Part shown: positions 16,837 to 26,408 of the stretch, one piece after another | Numbering within the stretch: position 1 is the first letter of the stretch | Layout of the letters: every line of letters starts with the position of its first letter | NCBI GenBank assembly: GCA_947449835.1 | Contig: CANFSZ010000002.1 | Coordinates: forward strand, 1 to 64,000 | Direction: 5' to 3' | Length of the DNA stretch: 64,000 nt | From: Opitutia bacterium | GTDB lineage: Bacteria; Verrucomicrobiota; Verrucomicrobiia; Opitutales; Opitutaceae | Translations under genes and position numbers: made by a program | The notes under the pieces: generated by a model | Told to the model about the DNA's origin: nothing | The model's database searches: none | What the model saw: only the letters and a program-made list of their open reading frames with translations

Positions 16837-17727
16837 GTGTCCGAATTCCTCCAGCAACTCCTCAACGGCCTCTCCCTCGGCGCCATCTACGCGCTTATCG
16901 CGCTCGGGTACACGATGGTTTACGGCGTCCTCCGGTTCATCAATTTCGCCCACTCCGATGTCTTCATGGTCGGAGCTTTTATTGGTTATTATCTAGGGAA
17001 ACTCGTCCCCGAAGGCACGCTTTGGGGCGGCTTACTCGTCCTCAGCGGCGCTATGATCGGTTGCGCGCTTCTCGGCATGTTCATTGAGCGCGTCGTCTAC
17101 CGCCCGCTGCGGCACGGCCCCACGCTCAACGTCCTCATCACGGCCATCGGCGTCTCGTTGCTCCTCGAATACACCGGCCAGATCGTCTTCGGCGCCGCGC
17201 CCCGCACGTTCCCGCAGATTTTCCCCACGGCCAATTATCACGTCGGTTCTCTCACTATCTCGAGCAATCAAGTCTTCGTGATCGGCGTCGCGATTCTGTT
17301 GATGATCGCGCTCCAACTCATCGTTTTCAAAACCAAGATCGGCACGGCGATGCGTGCGGTCTCGCTCAACCCCAAGGCCGCGCAACTCGTCGGCGTAAAC
17401 AACAACGTCGTCATCTCCTTCACCTTCGGCCTCGGCTCCGCGCTCGCAGCGGCCGGCGGTATTTTGTACGCGATGAATTACCCGTCCATCGACCCGCTCA
17501 TGGGCGTGATGCCCGGCCTCAAGGCCTTCGTCGCGGCCATCCTCGGAGGCATCGGCAACATCCCCGGCGCGGCCCTCGGCGGTTTGTTGCTCGGGACCGT
17601 TGAGACGTTCATCGGCGGCAGCCAATTCTCCACGTACAAGGACGCCATCGCCTTCGCGATTCTCATCGTGATCCTGCTCTTCAAACCCGCCGGCCTTCTC
17701 GGCAAATTCACGATTGAGAAAGTCTGA
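16837..17727 (+). CDS. livH: Branched-chain amino-acid ABC transporter permease LivH
   Basis: Inner-membrane permease subunit, 296 aa, with about eight hydrophobic segments. It shows the family opening LLNGLSLGAIYALIALGYTM VYGVL, the FINFAHSD motif, and the cytoplasmic coupling loop region GTAMRAVSLNPKAAQLVGVN with the following glycine-rich GLGSALAAAGGILYAM. The C-terminal region GLKAFVAAILGGIGNIPGAA is also typical. The start is GTG at 16837, 27 bases after the third binding-protein gene. It pairs with LivM, encoded seven bases downstream. Confidence 0.95.
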   Translation: MSEFLQQLLNGLSLGAIYALIALGYTMVYGVLRFINFAHSDVFMVGAFIGYYLGKLVPEGTLWGGLLVLSGAMIGCALLGMFIERVVYRPLRHGPTLNVLITAIGVSLLLEYTGQIVFGAAPRTFPQIFPTANYHVGSLTISSNQVFVIGVAILLMIALQLIVFKTKIGTAMRAVSLNPKAAQLVGVNNNVVISFTFGLGSALAAAGGILYAMNYPSIDPLMGVMPGLKAFVAAILGGIGNIPGAALGGLLLGTVETFIGGSQFSTYKDAIAFAILIVILLFKPAGLLGKFTIEKV

Positions 17728-17734
17728 GCCCGCC

Positions 17735-18676
17735 ATGCCCCGCCCGCATCTTTATCTCTTCGCGACGTTGGCCTGCGCTTTTGGCCTTTCGCATTTCTCG
17801 GACCGGATGGACCCGTACTTCCTCGACGTCCTCACCGGCATCGGAATTAACGTGATCCTTGCGGTCTCGCTCAACCTCGTAAACGGCTACACGGGCCAAT
17901 TCTCACTCGGCCACGCCGGCTTTATGTCCGTCGGCGCCTACATGGCCGCTGCGGTCAGTGTTTTCCTCGGTCCACGCTTGCTTGGCGAAAGCGGCGGCTC
18001 CGCGCTCCAACAAGGCACGCTCTTTCTCGCGGCGTTGATCACCGGAGGTTGCGCGGCCGCCCTCGCGGGCCTCGGCGTCGGCGTGCCGTCGCTGCGCTTG
18101 AAAGGCGATTACCTTGCGCTCGTCACGCTCGGTTTCGGCGAAATCATCCGCGTGATTTTCCAAAATTTCGAACCGCTCGGCGGCGCCCTCGGGCTCAATG
18201 GCATTCCTGCGTACACGACGATTTTCTGGGTGCTCGCGTTGGTCGGGCTCACGGTGTTCGTCGTCACGTGTCTCGTGAATTCCACCTACGGCCGCGGTTT
18301 CCTCGCCACGCACGACGATGAGATCGCCTCCGAAGCGGTGGGCCTCAACACCACGCGCTACAAGATCGTCGCCTTCGTGATCGGCGCGTTTTTCGCCGGC
18401 ACGGCGGGCGGACTTTACGGGCACTTCAAGATGACGATCACGCCCACGGGGTTCGATTTCACGAAGAGTATCGAGATCGTGGTCATGGTTATTCTCGGTG
18501 GCATGGGCAACACCCTCGGCGTCATCCTCGCAGCGATTTTGCTCACCCTTTTGCCCGAACTGCTCCGCCCGATCGCAGAATACCGCATGATCATCTATTC
18601 GTTGATGCTCATCGTGCTCATGCTCGCACGGCCGCAGGGCTTGTTTAACTTCAAATTCGGAAAGGCGAAACTCTGA
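17735..18676 (+). CDS. livM: Branched-chain amino-acid ABC transporter permease LivM
   Basis: Second permease subunit, 313 aa from ATG at 17735. It contains LVNGYTGQFSLGHAGFMSVGAY, a LivM hallmark given here in outline (about 48-69), the coupling region ATHDDEIASEAVGLNTTRYK (about 195-214), and the C-terminal MVILGGMGNTLGVILAAILL. Length is shorter than E. coli LivM (425 aa) but usual for the wider family. Its stop overlaps the livG start (TGATG), showing translational coupling. Confidence 0.95.
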   Translation: MPRPHLYLFATLACAFGLSHFSDRMDPYFLDVLTGIGINVILAVSLNLVNGYTGQFSLGHAGFMSVGAYMAAAVSVFLGPRLLGESGGSALQQGTLFLAALITGGCAAALAGLGVGVPSLRLKGDYLALVTLGFGEIIRVIFQNFEPLGGALGLNGIPAYTTIFWVLALVGLTVFVVTCLVNSTYGRGFLATHDDEIASEAVGLNTTRYKIVAFVIGAFFAGTAGGLYGHFKMTITPTGFDFTKSIEIVVMVILGGMGNTLGVILAAILLTLLPELLRPIAEYRMIIYSLMLIVLMLARPQGLFNFKFGKAKL

Positions 18677-19467
18677 TGTCCGCCCCGCTCCTCCAACTCG
18701 ACCGCGCCACGATTCGCTTCGGCGGCCTCACCGCCGTCAATGCCGTCGATCTCACCGTCGGCGACAACGAACTCGTCGGCCTCATCGGCCCCAACGGCGC
18801 GGGCAAAACCACCGTCTTTAATTTGATGACGGGCGTCTACCAGCCCACGGACGGCGCCATCACATTCAACGGCACGCCGCTCGCCGGTCTGCGCGTAAAC
18901 GAGATCGTCGCCCTCGGCATCGCGCGCACGTTTCAAAACATCCGACTCTTCGGTAGCCTGAGCGTCTTCGACAACGTCCGCGTCGCCTGCAACCTCCACC
19001 GCGGCACCAACCCCGTGCAGGCACTCATCCGGGGCGCGGCCTTCCGCGCCGACGAAGCCGCGATCACCCGCCGCGCCGAAGAGCTGCTCGATATTTTCAA
19101 TCTGCGCCGTTTCCGCGACGCCCCCGCCAAGAGTCTTCCGTACGGTGAACAACGCCGTCTCGAGATCGTCCGCTGCCTCGCCACGAAACCGAAACTTCTG
19201 CTCCTGGACGAGCCCGCCGCCGGTATGAATCCAACGGAAAAAGTAGAACTCGTCCGCCTCATCCAGCAGGTCCAAAAACAATTTAATCTCTCGATCTTGC
19301 TCGTGGAGCACTCGATGAAAGTCGTCATGGGTGTCTGCCAACGCATCGCCGTTCTCGACTACGGCGTGAAGATCGCCGAGGGCAACCCGGCCCAAATCCA
19401 GCGCGACCCGAAAGTCATCGAAGCCTACTTGGGCGAAGACCATCAAACCGCCCTCTCGCACCATTGA
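18676..19467 (+). CDS. livG: Branched-chain amino-acid ABC transporter ATP-binding protein LivG
   Basis: Cytoplasmic ATPase subunit, 263 aa. Walker A is GPNGAGKTT (about 38-46); the long insertion after it with ARTFQNIRLFGSLSVFDNVR is typical of LivG; the ABC signature appears as SLPYGEQRRLEIVRCLA; Walker B is LLLLDEPAAGMNP; the switch His is in LVEHSMKVVMG. The start overlaps the livM stop. livF begins three bases after its stop. Confidence 0.95.
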   Translation: MSAPLLQLDRATIRFGGLTAVNAVDLTVGDNELVGLIGPNGAGKTTVFNLMTGVYQPTDGAITFNGTPLAGLRVNEIVALGIARTFQNIRLFGSLSVFDNVRVACNLHRGTNPVQALIRGAAFRADEAAITRRAEELLDIFNLRRFRDAPAKSLPYGEQRRLEIVRCLATKPKLLLLDEPAAGMNPTEKVELVRLIQQVQKQFNLSILLVEHSMKVVMGVCQRIAVLDYGVKIAEGNPAQIQRDPKVIEAYLGEDHQTALSHH

Positions 19468-19469
19468 GC

Positions 19470-20177
19470 ATGCTCACCGTCACCGATCTCCACGTCAGCT
19501 ACGGCTCGATCAGCGCCTTGCGCGGCATCTCGTTTTCGATTCCCGCGGGCGCGATTGTCACGCTCATCGGGGGCAACGGCGCAGGCAAAACCACCACGTT
19601 GCGCACAATCTCCGGCCTGCTCCGCGCCAAGACCGGCAAAGTCGAATTCCTCGGCGAAGACATCACCGCGCTGCCCGCGCACCAGATCGTCGCCCGCGGC
19701 CTCAGCCACGTCCCCGAGGGTCGCATGGTGTTCTCCAATCTCACCGTCGATGAAAACCTGTCGATGGGCGCCTACCTCCTCTCCGACAAGGCCCTGATCG
19801 CCAAAAACCGCGAGTACGTCTTCAGCGTTTTCCCGCGCATGAAAGAGCGCCTGAAACAGACCGCCGGCACGCTTTCCGGCGGCGAACAACAGATGCTCGC
19901 CATCGGCCGCGCGCTCATGGGCAACCCGAAATTCCTGATGCTCGACGAACCGTCCCTCGGCATCGCCCCACGGCTCATCAGCACCATTTTTGAGAAAATC
20001 GTGGAGATTAACCAAAGCCACGGCATCACGATTTTACTCGTCGAGCAAAACGCCAACCTCGCACTCGAAGTCAGCCAACAAGCGTACGTCCTCGAGACCG
20101 GCAGCATCGTGATGGTCGGCGAGAGCAAAAAACTCCGCGCCGATCCGCAGCTCAAAGCCACCTACCTTGGCGGCTAA
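19470..20177 (+). CDS. livF: Branched-chain amino-acid ABC transporter ATP-binding protein LivF
   Basis: Second ATPase subunit, 235 aa from ATG at 19470 (a TTG at 19464 overlaps livG but is less likely). Walker A is GGNGAGKTT, the LivF-specific HVPEGRMVFSNLTV follows, the ABC signature is TLSGGEQQMLAIGRALM, Walker B is FLMLDEPSLGIAP, and the switch His is replaced by Gln in LLVEQNANLAL, as is usual for LivF. Last gene of the seven-gene liv operon. Only weak hairpins without a clear T-run follow before the sulfatase gene. Confidence 0.95.
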   Translation: MLTVTDLHVSYGSISALRGISFSIPAGAIVTLIGGNGAGKTTTLRTISGLLRAKTGKVEFLGEDITALPAHQIVARGLSHVPEGRMVFSNLTVDENLSMGAYLLSDKALIAKNREYVFSVFPRMKERLKQTAGTLSGGEQQMLAIGRALMGNPKFLMLDEPSLGIAPRLISTIFEKIVEINQSHGITILLVEQNANLALEVSQQAYVLETGSIVMVGESKKLRADPQLKATYLGG

Positions 20178-20251
20178 GTACCGCTGGAGGCTACTCCACC
20201 GCCACGGCTCGACGGGAAACGAGCGACGTTTTTACCTACCCCATCCCCGCC

Positions 20252-21676
20252 ATGAAATTCCCCGTCGTTCTTTTCCTGATACTCACCGCCGCCGCGCGTA
20301 GCATTGCCGCGCCCGCGACCGAAACCATCGCCCCGCGACCAAATATCGTTTTTATTCTATCGGATGACCACGGTTGGGCCGACGTCGGTTGGCACAGTCC
20401 CGAAATTAAAACCCCGCACCTTGATCGACTCGCCGCCGCCGGCGCGAAACTCGAGCAATTTTACGTTCAACCCGTGTGTTCGCCGACGCGCGCGGCTTTT
20501 CTCACGGGGCGTTATCCGATGCGCCATGGCCTACAAATCGGCGTCGTCCGCCCTTGGGCCCAATACGGCCTGCCGCTCGAAGAACGCACCTTGCCGCAGA
20601 TGCTCAAAGCCGCCGGTTACACCACCGCCATCGTCGGCAAATGGCACCTCGGTCACTTCGATCCCGCCTACCTTCCGACCCGCCGCGGCTTCGACCACCA
20701 ATACGGCCACTACAACGGCAACATCGACTACTTCAGCCACGAGCGCGACGGCGGTTTTGATTGGCACCGCGATGACCGCGTGAACCGCGACGAAGGTTAC
20801 TCGACCCACCTCATCGCCCGCGAAGCCGTTCGCCTGATTCAGGAAAAATCCGCCGATCAACCGCTGTTTCTCTACGTGCCATTCAACGCCGTTCACGCGC
20901 CCCACCAAGTCCCGGAACAATATAAAAAACCCTACGCCGCGCTGGCGGAACCACGTCGCACCTACGCAGGCATGGTCGCCGCCGAAGACGAAGCTGTCGG
21001 CCAGATCGTAGCCGCTCTTGAAGCCAAAGGCCTCCGCCAAAACACCCTCATTGTCTGGTCCAGCGACAACGGCGGCCCCTCGCCCGGCCGCGTCACCAGC
21101 AACGGCCCGCTCCGCGCCGGCAAAGGCACGCTCTACGAGGGCGGCGTGCGCGTGTGCGCCTTCGCCACGTGGGACGGCCACATCAAACCCGGCAGCAACG
21201 TCGATGCGCCGCTGCACATCGTCGATTGGTACCCCACGCTCGCTCGACTCGCCGGCGCCTCGCTCGAACAAAAACTCCCGCTCGATGGCCGCGATGCGTG
21301 GGGCGCCATCGCCGCGGGCGCGCCCTCCCCGCACGACGCGATTTTGCTCAACACGACGCCCACCAGCGGCGCCATCCGTATGGGCGACTGGAAACTCGTC
21401 CTCAACGGCAGCGCGAACGACAGCGAAGACGCCGAAAACCCCACTCCCTCCGCGGCCAAAAAATCCAAGAAAAAAAAGTCGGCCGAAGAATCCGTAGAGT
21501 TGTTTAACCTCGCCCGAGATCCCTACGAAAAAACCAATCTCGCCGCCACTCAGCCCGCCACAGTCGCCGAACTCCGCGCCCGCTACGCGACCTTCGCGGC
21601 CCAGGCGGTTGCGCCGAAATTTCAGCCCCGCGATCCGGCTTTCCAGGTTCCCAAAATCTGGGGCGAGAAAAACTAA
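20252..21676 (+). CDS. Secreted arylsulfatase (type I, FGly-dependent)
   Basis: A 474-aa sulfatase with a signal peptide (1-20, ending SIAA). NIVFILSDDHGWADVGWHSP supplies the two metal-binding Asp residues; CSPTR (Cys76) is the C-x-P-x-R sequence converted to formylglycine, followed by AAFLTGRYPMRHG; GKWHLGHF supplies Lys and His of the active site; SDNGGPSPGR provides later metal ligands. The order and the RPWAQYGLPLEERTLPQML region resemble arylsulfatase B-type enzymes. A lysine-rich insert (about 402-416) interrupts the C-terminal part. Adjacent to a GH106-type glycosidase gene, it probably desulfates a rhamnose-containing or other sulfated polysaccharide; the substrate is inference. A dedicated formylglycine-generating enzyme was not seen in the window. 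Confidence 0.93.
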   Translation: MKFPVVLFLILTAAARSIAAPATETIAPRPNIVFILSDDHGWADVGWHSPEIKTPHLDRLAAAGAKLEQFYVQPVCSPTRAAFLTGRYPMRHGLQIGVVRPWAQYGLPLEERTLPQMLKAAGYTTAIVGKWHLGHFDPAYLPTRRGFDHQYGHYNGNIDYFSHERDGGFDWHRDDRVNRDEGYSTHLIAREAVRLIQEKSADQPLFLYVPFNAVHAPHQVPEQYKKPYAALAEPRRTYAGMVAAEDEAVGQIVAALEAKGLRQNTLIVWSSDNGGPSPGRVTSNGPLRAGKGTLYEGGVRVCAFATWDGHIKPGSNVDAPLHIVDWYPTLARLAGASLEQKLPLDGRDAWGAIAAGAPSPHDAILLNTTPTSGAIRMGDWKLVLNGSANDSEDAENPTPSAAKKSKKKKSAEESVELFNLARDPYEKTNLAATQPATVAELRARYATFAAQAVAPKFQPRDPAFQVPKIWGEKN

Positions 21677-21720
21677 ACTCGTTTCTTCGCGCCCTCGCGC
21701 AATCCAGATCAATCCACGTC

Positions 21721-21760
21721 GGGTCACGCGGGTTCGCTCAGGTTCACTCGAGTTTGCTCG
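21721..21760. repeat. Four 10-bp direct repeats upstream of the GH106-type gene
   Basis: Successive blocks GGGTCACGCG, GGTTCGCTCA, GGTTCACTCG and AGTTTGCTCG share the consensus GGTTCRCTCG with a period of exactly one helical turn. They end 70 bases before the ATG at 21831. A phased direct repeat is a plausible activator site; no regulator gene is nearby. Confidence 0.45.
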
Positions 21761-21830
21761 GATCAATTTCTCCCACTGTCCGATTCACGGCCGTTTGCCC
21801 GTTCCCCGCGCCAATCTACATTCCGAATTT

Positions 21831-24428
21831 ATGCGCCTCTCACCCCGCTCCTGCGTCGCATTATTTTCCCTCGCGCTCGGCACTGCGCTGCCCGCCGCCG
21901 AAAACTCCGCTCTCGGCTGGCCCGCTATCACCCGCGAAAACAAACCGTGGACGCGCTGGTGGTGGCCCGGCAGCGCCGTGGATCAGCCCAACCTCACGCG
22001 CCAGCTCGAACAGTTTGCCGCCGCCGGCCTCGGTGGCGTCGAGGTCACACCCATCTACGGCGCTAAGGGCTACGAGGCGCGCTACATTGATTACCTCTCC
22101 CCGCAATGGGTCGCGATGCTCGAACACACGGGCCGCGAAGCCCAGCGGCTCAACCTCGGCCTCGACATGGCGACGGGCACGGGTTGGCCCTTTGGCGGTC
22201 CGTCCGTCACCGCCGACGACGCGAACACCAAAGCCGTCCTCAAAAACGGCAAAATCGTCGGCGAGCCCACCCGCCAAGCCGTGAAGCGCCCCGCGCCCGG
22301 CGGCGAGGGTCTCGTCCTCGATCCGTATTCGCCTGAAGCCGTGACCCGTTATTTATCAAAGTTCGATCAGTCCTTCACCGCCAACAAACTCCCGCCCGGC
22401 CTCGTCCGCGGCCAGTTCCACGACTCTTTCGAATACTACGGCGCCAACTGGACCGCGCGGCTTCCCGAGGTTTTCCGCGAGATGCACGGCTACGATATCC
22501 AAGACTACGCGGCTGCCCTGCTCGCGCGCTCGTCGTCCGACATCGCGAAACTCGATCAAGAAAGCCTCGGGCGCGAAACCCTCGGCCGCATCAAGAGCGA
22601 CTACCGCGAGACCCTCGCCCAGCTCCACCTCAACTACCTACGCACGTGGGTAAAATGGTCGCATGATCACGGCTACATCGTGCGCAACCAAAGCCACGGC
22701 GCTCCCGGTAATCTCCTCGATCTCTACGCCAACGCCGACATCGCCGAAACCGAGATTTTTGGTTCCACGCCCTTTCCCATCCCCGGCCTCCGCCGCGACG
22801 CCGCCGACATCGCCAACAATAACCAAGACCTCCCTGAATCTCTGGTCGTTCGCCTCGCCTCGTCCGCCTCGCACGTCGCCGGCCACCCGCTCGCCTCCAG
22901 CGAAACCGCCACGTGGCTCCGCGATCACTGGAAGGAATCCCTCGCCTTCGTGAAGCCCGAGCTCGACCGCATTTTTACCGACGGCATCAACCACATCTTT
23001 TACCACGGCGCCGTTTACTCGCCGCAAGACGCCCCTTGGCCCGGCTGGCTTTTCTACGCCGCCACCCAATTCAATCCCAACAACCCGTGGTGGGACGATT
23101 TCAGCGCCCTCAATCACTACGTCGCCTGCGTCCAATCCATCCTGCAACGCGGCCAGCCCGACAACGACATCCTGCTTTATTGGCCCTTCGAAGACCTCCT
23201 CGACGACGAAGCCGGCACCGTCAAAACCTTCACCGTTCACCACGTCAAATGGCTCCCCGACCAACCCGTCGGCAAAATCGCCCGCGCCCTCATGGCCAAA
23301 GGCTACACCTTTGACTACATCTCCGACGCTCAGCTCCAGCAAACCCGCCCCGCAGCCGGCGCGCTCCTCACGGGCGGCAACACCCGTTACCGCGTCCTCG
23401 TCGTCCCCGCGACGCGCCGCATCCCCGTCGCCACCGCGCAGAAACTCGCCGCCCTCGCCGCCGCCGGTGCAAAAATCATTTTTGAAAAACTGCCCGAGGA
23501 CGTCCCCGGCTTCGGCCGCCTCGCCGAGCGTCGCAGCGCGTTCCAAGCCGCGCTCGCGCAACTCCGTCCCCAAGTGATCGTCGCTACCGACGTGCTCACC
23601 GCCGTCGATCCGCACGTCCGCCGCGAAACTTTCGCCGACGCCGGCCTTAATTTCATCCGGCGCTCCTCCGGCCCTGGCGCCCACGACTACTTCATCGCCA
23701 ACCTCGGCGCCCAAACCTTCGACGGTTGGGTGAAACTCGGCGTCCCCGCCGCCACCGTCAGCCTCCTCAACCCGTTAAACGACCAACACGGCCGCGCCGC
23801 CCTTCGCGATCAGAGCGTGTATCTCCAACTCGCCCCCGGCGAATCTCTCGTGCTCCGCACTTCGCCCACGCCTGCTCCCGGTGCCGCCTGGCCTTACCGC
23901 CAACCCGCCGGCGCACCGGTCACCCTGAGCGGCACGTGGAAAATCACTTTTCTCAAAGGCGGCCCCGAGCTGCCACCTGCCCTCGAGACCCCGTCGCTCC
24001 AATCGTGGACCACGCTCGGCGGCATCGAAGCCCAACGCTTCGGCGGCACCGCGCGTTACCGCCTCGAGTTCGCCGCGCCCACGACCGCAGCTAATGACTG
24101 GCTCCTCGATCTCGGCGACGTCCGCGAATCCGCCCGCGTCATCTTGAATGGGCGCCCGGTCGCCACCGCTTGGAGCCTGCCATTCCGCGTGCGCGTCGGC
24201 GCCTTTCTTCAACCCGGCCGCAACGTCCTAGAACTCGACGTGACCAACCTCGCCGCCAATCGCATCCGCGACATGGACCAGCGCAAACTGCCTTGGAAAA
24301 TCATGCGCGACTCCAACATCGTAAACATCAACTACCAACCCTTCGATGCCAGCGCTTGGCCGCTCCAACCTTCCGGCCTCATCGGCCCCGTTACCCTCAC
24401 CCCGCTGAAATCTTTAGCGCCAAAATAG
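21831..24428 (+). CDS. Secreted GH106-type alpha-L-rhamnosidase-like glycoside hydrolase
   Basis: An 865-aa exported enzyme (signal peptide 1-22). After it comes ENKPWTRWWWPGSAVDQPNL, the opening typical of GH106 and related rhamnosidases, then GLGGVEVTPIYG, GLDMATGTGWPFGGP and the FHDSFEYYGANWTARLPEVF segment with candidate acidic catalytic residues. The last 170 residues form a beta-sandwich of the GH2 sugar-binding type (WLLDLGDVRESARVILNGRP). Upstream in-frame sequence to 21609 lies in the sulfatase gene and is excluded. Position 154 bases after a sulfatase gene suggests joint breakdown of a sulfated, rhamnose-containing polysaccharide. Family assignment rests on recognition of motifs, so exact specificity is uncertain. 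Confidence 0.83.
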   Translation: MRLSPRSCVALFSLALGTALPAAENSALGWPAITRENKPWTRWWWPGSAVDQPNLTRQLEQFAAAGLGGVEVTPIYGAKGYEARYIDYLSPQWVAMLEHTGREAQRLNLGLDMATGTGWPFGGPSVTADDANTKAVLKNGKIVGEPTRQAVKRPAPGGEGLVLDPYSPEAVTRYLSKFDQSFTANKLPPGLVRGQFHDSFEYYGANWTARLPEVFREMHGYDIQDYAAALLARSSSDIAKLDQESLGRETLGRIKSDYRETLAQLHLNYLRTWVKWSHDHGYIVRNQSHGAPGNLLDLYANADIAETEIFGSTPFPIPGLRRDAADIANNNQDLPESLVVRLASSASHVAGHPLASSETATWLRDHWKESLAFVKPELDRIFTDGINHIFYHGAVYSPQDAPWPGWLFYAATQFNPNNPWWDDFSALNHYVACVQSILQRGQPDNDILLYWPFEDLLDDEAGTVKTFTVHHVKWLPDQPVGKIARALMAKGYTFDYISDAQLQQTRPAAGALLTGGNTRYRVLVVPATRRIPVATAQKLAALAAAGAKIIFEKLPEDVPGFGRLAERRSAFQAALAQLRPQVIVATDVLTAVDPHVRRETFADAGLNFIRRSSGPGAHDYFIANLGAQTFDGWVKLGVPAATVSLLNPLNDQHGRAALRDQSVYLQLAPGESLVLRTSPTPAPGAAWPYRQPAGAPVTLSGTWKITFLKGGPELPPALETPSLQSWTTLGGIEAQRFGGTARYRLEFAAPTTAANDWLLDLGDVRESARVILNGRPVATAWSLPFRVRVGAFLQPGRNVLELDVTNLAANRIRDMDQRKLPWKIMRDSNIVNINYQPFDASAWPLQPSGLIGPVTLTPLKSLAPK

Positions 24429-24452
24429 TAAACGAGCCGCTTGATTTTTTGC

Positions 24453-24482
24453 CGAGCCCGCTAAAATAGCGGGCTCGTTTCG
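24453..24482 (+). terminator. Rho-independent terminator after the GH106-type gene
   Basis: Arms CGAGCCCGCTA (24453-24463) and TAGCGGGCTCG (24467-24477) are perfect complements around a three-base loop, followed by TTTCGTTTTC. Confidence 0.85.
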
Positions 24483-24530
24483 TTTTCAACGCTTCCCACT
24501 ACCACCTTTTAACCTACCTTAACGCTAACT

Positions 24531-26372
24531 ATGTCCACGCCCGCTCCGCAAAAATTCGAGTTCCAAGCCGAGATCAAGCAGCTCCTCGATATCGTCATTC
24601 ATTCGCTCTACACCGAGAAGGAAATCTTCGTACGCGAATTGGTTTCCAACGCCTCCGACGCGCTCGAGAAGCTGCGCCACACGCAGATCACGGAAAAAGA
24701 CATTTTTGACGATAAGGCCGAACTCGCGATCAACGTCACCACCGACGACAAAGCCAAAACCCTCACGATTGAAGATTTCGGCATCGGCATGACCCGCGCC
24801 GAACTCGTCGAAAACCTCGGCACCATCGCCCACTCCGGCTCCAAGCAATTTCTCAAAGCCCTCGGCGAAGGCGGAGCCAAGAACACCAATCTCATCGGCC
24901 AGTTCGGCGTCGGTTTCTACTCGGCGTTCATGGTCGCGAAGTCCGTCAAAGTTTACTCTCACTCTTGGCGCGCCGGCGAAGCTGGCCACGTCTGGTCGAG
25001 CGACGGCTCCGGCAGCTACGAGGTCGAAGCGGCCGATGATCTCCATCGCGGTTGCAAAATCGTCATCGAGCTCAAAGACGACTGCGGCGACTACGCTCAA
25101 GAATGGAAAATCAAAGAAATCCTCGAGCGTTACAGCGCGTTTGTTTCCTTCCCGATCAACCTCAACGGCAAACGCATCAACACCATCCAGGCGCTTTGGC
25201 TGCGTTCCAAGAACGAGATCAAGGACGAGGAATACACCGAGTTCTACAAATTCCAGTCCCACGCCCACGACGAGCCCCGCCTGCGCTTGCACTTCAGCGC
25301 CGACGCCCCGCTCGCCATCAACGCCCTACTCTTCGTCCCCAAGGACAACTCCGAAAAATTCGGCATGTCCCGCCTCGAGGCCTCCGTCTCGCTCTACTGC
25401 CGCAAGGTCCTCATCGACGCCAAACCCAAGGACATTCTCCCCGAATGGCTGCGCTTCATGAAGGGCGTCATCGATAGCGAAGACCTCCCACTCAACATCT
25501 CCCGCGAGACGATGCAGGACCGCTCCCTCATCGAGAAACTCAACAAAGTCGTCACGAAGCGTTTCCTGAAATTCCTCGCCGACGAAGCCGAAGCCCGCCC
25601 TGACACCTACAACGAATTTTACGCTGAGTTCGGCATCTTCCTCAAAGAAGGCGCCGCGATGGACTACACGCACAAGGAGCAACTCACCAAACTCCTCCGC
25701 TTCGAATCCTCCCTCACCGACAAGGGCAAGACCACCTCCCTTACCGATTACGTCGGCCGCATGGGCGCCGACCAAAAAGAAATTTACTACCTCGTCGGCC
25801 CGAACCGCGCCGCCCTCGAATCCGGCCCGTATCTCGAAGGCTTCAAAGCCCGCAACCTCGAGGTCATCTTCTGCTACGAAGCCGTCGATGAATACGTCAT
25901 GAGCAGCGTCCGCGAGTTCGAGGGCAAGAAACTCACCGCCGCCGATCACGCCGACGTCAAACTCTCCGACATCCCGAAACCCGAGGGCGCCCTCAGCGAA
26001 GACGACACGAAGAAACTCACGACTTGGCTGAAGGAAACCCTCGGCGCCCGCGTCGAGGAAGTCAAAGCCAGCGACCGCCTCGTCGACTCGCCGGCCCTCG
26101 CCGTCAACGCCGACAAATTCATGTCCCCGCAGATGCGCCGCATGATGAAGGCCATGAAAAAAGACGGTGCCGACGAACCCGTGAAGGTCACACTCGAGAT
26201 CAACCCTCGCTCCGTCGTAATGAAGCGCCTCTTCGAGACGCACACCACGGCGCCCGAAAAAGCCAAACTCGTCGCCGAGCAGATCCTCGACAATTCCCTC
26301 ATCAGCGCCGGCCTCCTCGAAGACGCCACGCCGATGGTCGCCCGGCTTTATAAGTTGCTCGAGAGCGTCTGA
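24531..26372 (+). CDS. htpG: Molecular chaperone HtpG (bacterial Hsp90)
   Basis: ATP-dependent cytosolic chaperone, 613 aa, the expected length. The N-terminal ATPase domain of the GHKL type has IFVRELVSNASDALEKLRH (the catalytic Glu and nucleotide-binding Asn), DFGIGMTRAEL and IGQFGVGFYSAFMV. The middle domain contains the SRETMQDRSLIEKL stretch with the conserved arginine, and the C-terminal dimerisation domain includes MSPQMRRMMKAM. The gene stands alone between two terminator-like structures. No heat-shock operator such as CIRCE was seen upstream. Confidence 0.97.
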   Translation: MSTPAPQKFEFQAEIKQLLDIVIHSLYTEKEIFVRELVSNASDALEKLRHTQITEKDIFDDKAELAINVTTDDKAKTLTIEDFGIGMTRAELVENLGTIAHSGSKQFLKALGEGGAKNTNLIGQFGVGFYSAFMVAKSVKVYSHSWRAGEAGHVWSSDGSGSYEVEAADDLHRGCKIVIELKDDCGDYAQEWKIKEILERYSAFVSFPINLNGKRINTIQALWLRSKNEIKDEEYTEFYKFQSHAHDEPRLRLHFSADAPLAINALLFVPKDNSEKFGMSRLEASVSLYCRKVLIDAKPKDILPEWLRFMKGVIDSEDLPLNISRETMQDRSLIEKLNKVVTKRFLKFLADEAEARPDTYNEFYAEFGIFLKEGAAMDYTHKEQLTKLLRFESSLTDKGKTTSLTDYVGRMGADQKEIYYLVGPNRAALESGPYLEGFKARNLEVIFCYEAVDEYVMSSVREFEGKKLTAADHADVKLSDIPKPEGALSEDDTKKLTTWLKETLGARVEEVKASDRLVDSPALAVNADKFMSPQMRRMMKAMKKDGADEPVKVTLEINPRSVVMKRLFETHTTAPEKAKLVAEQILDNSLISAGLLEDATPMVARLYKLLESV

Positions 26373-26408
26373 TTTTTTCAGCGGTTCACTCCGTACGTCC
26401 AACGTCTG

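Noticed and set aside
20180-20232. Terminator after livF (TGGAG/CTCCA and GCTCG/CGAGC hairpins)
   Set aside because: Stems of only five base pairs and no proper T-run directly after the stem; too weak to call.
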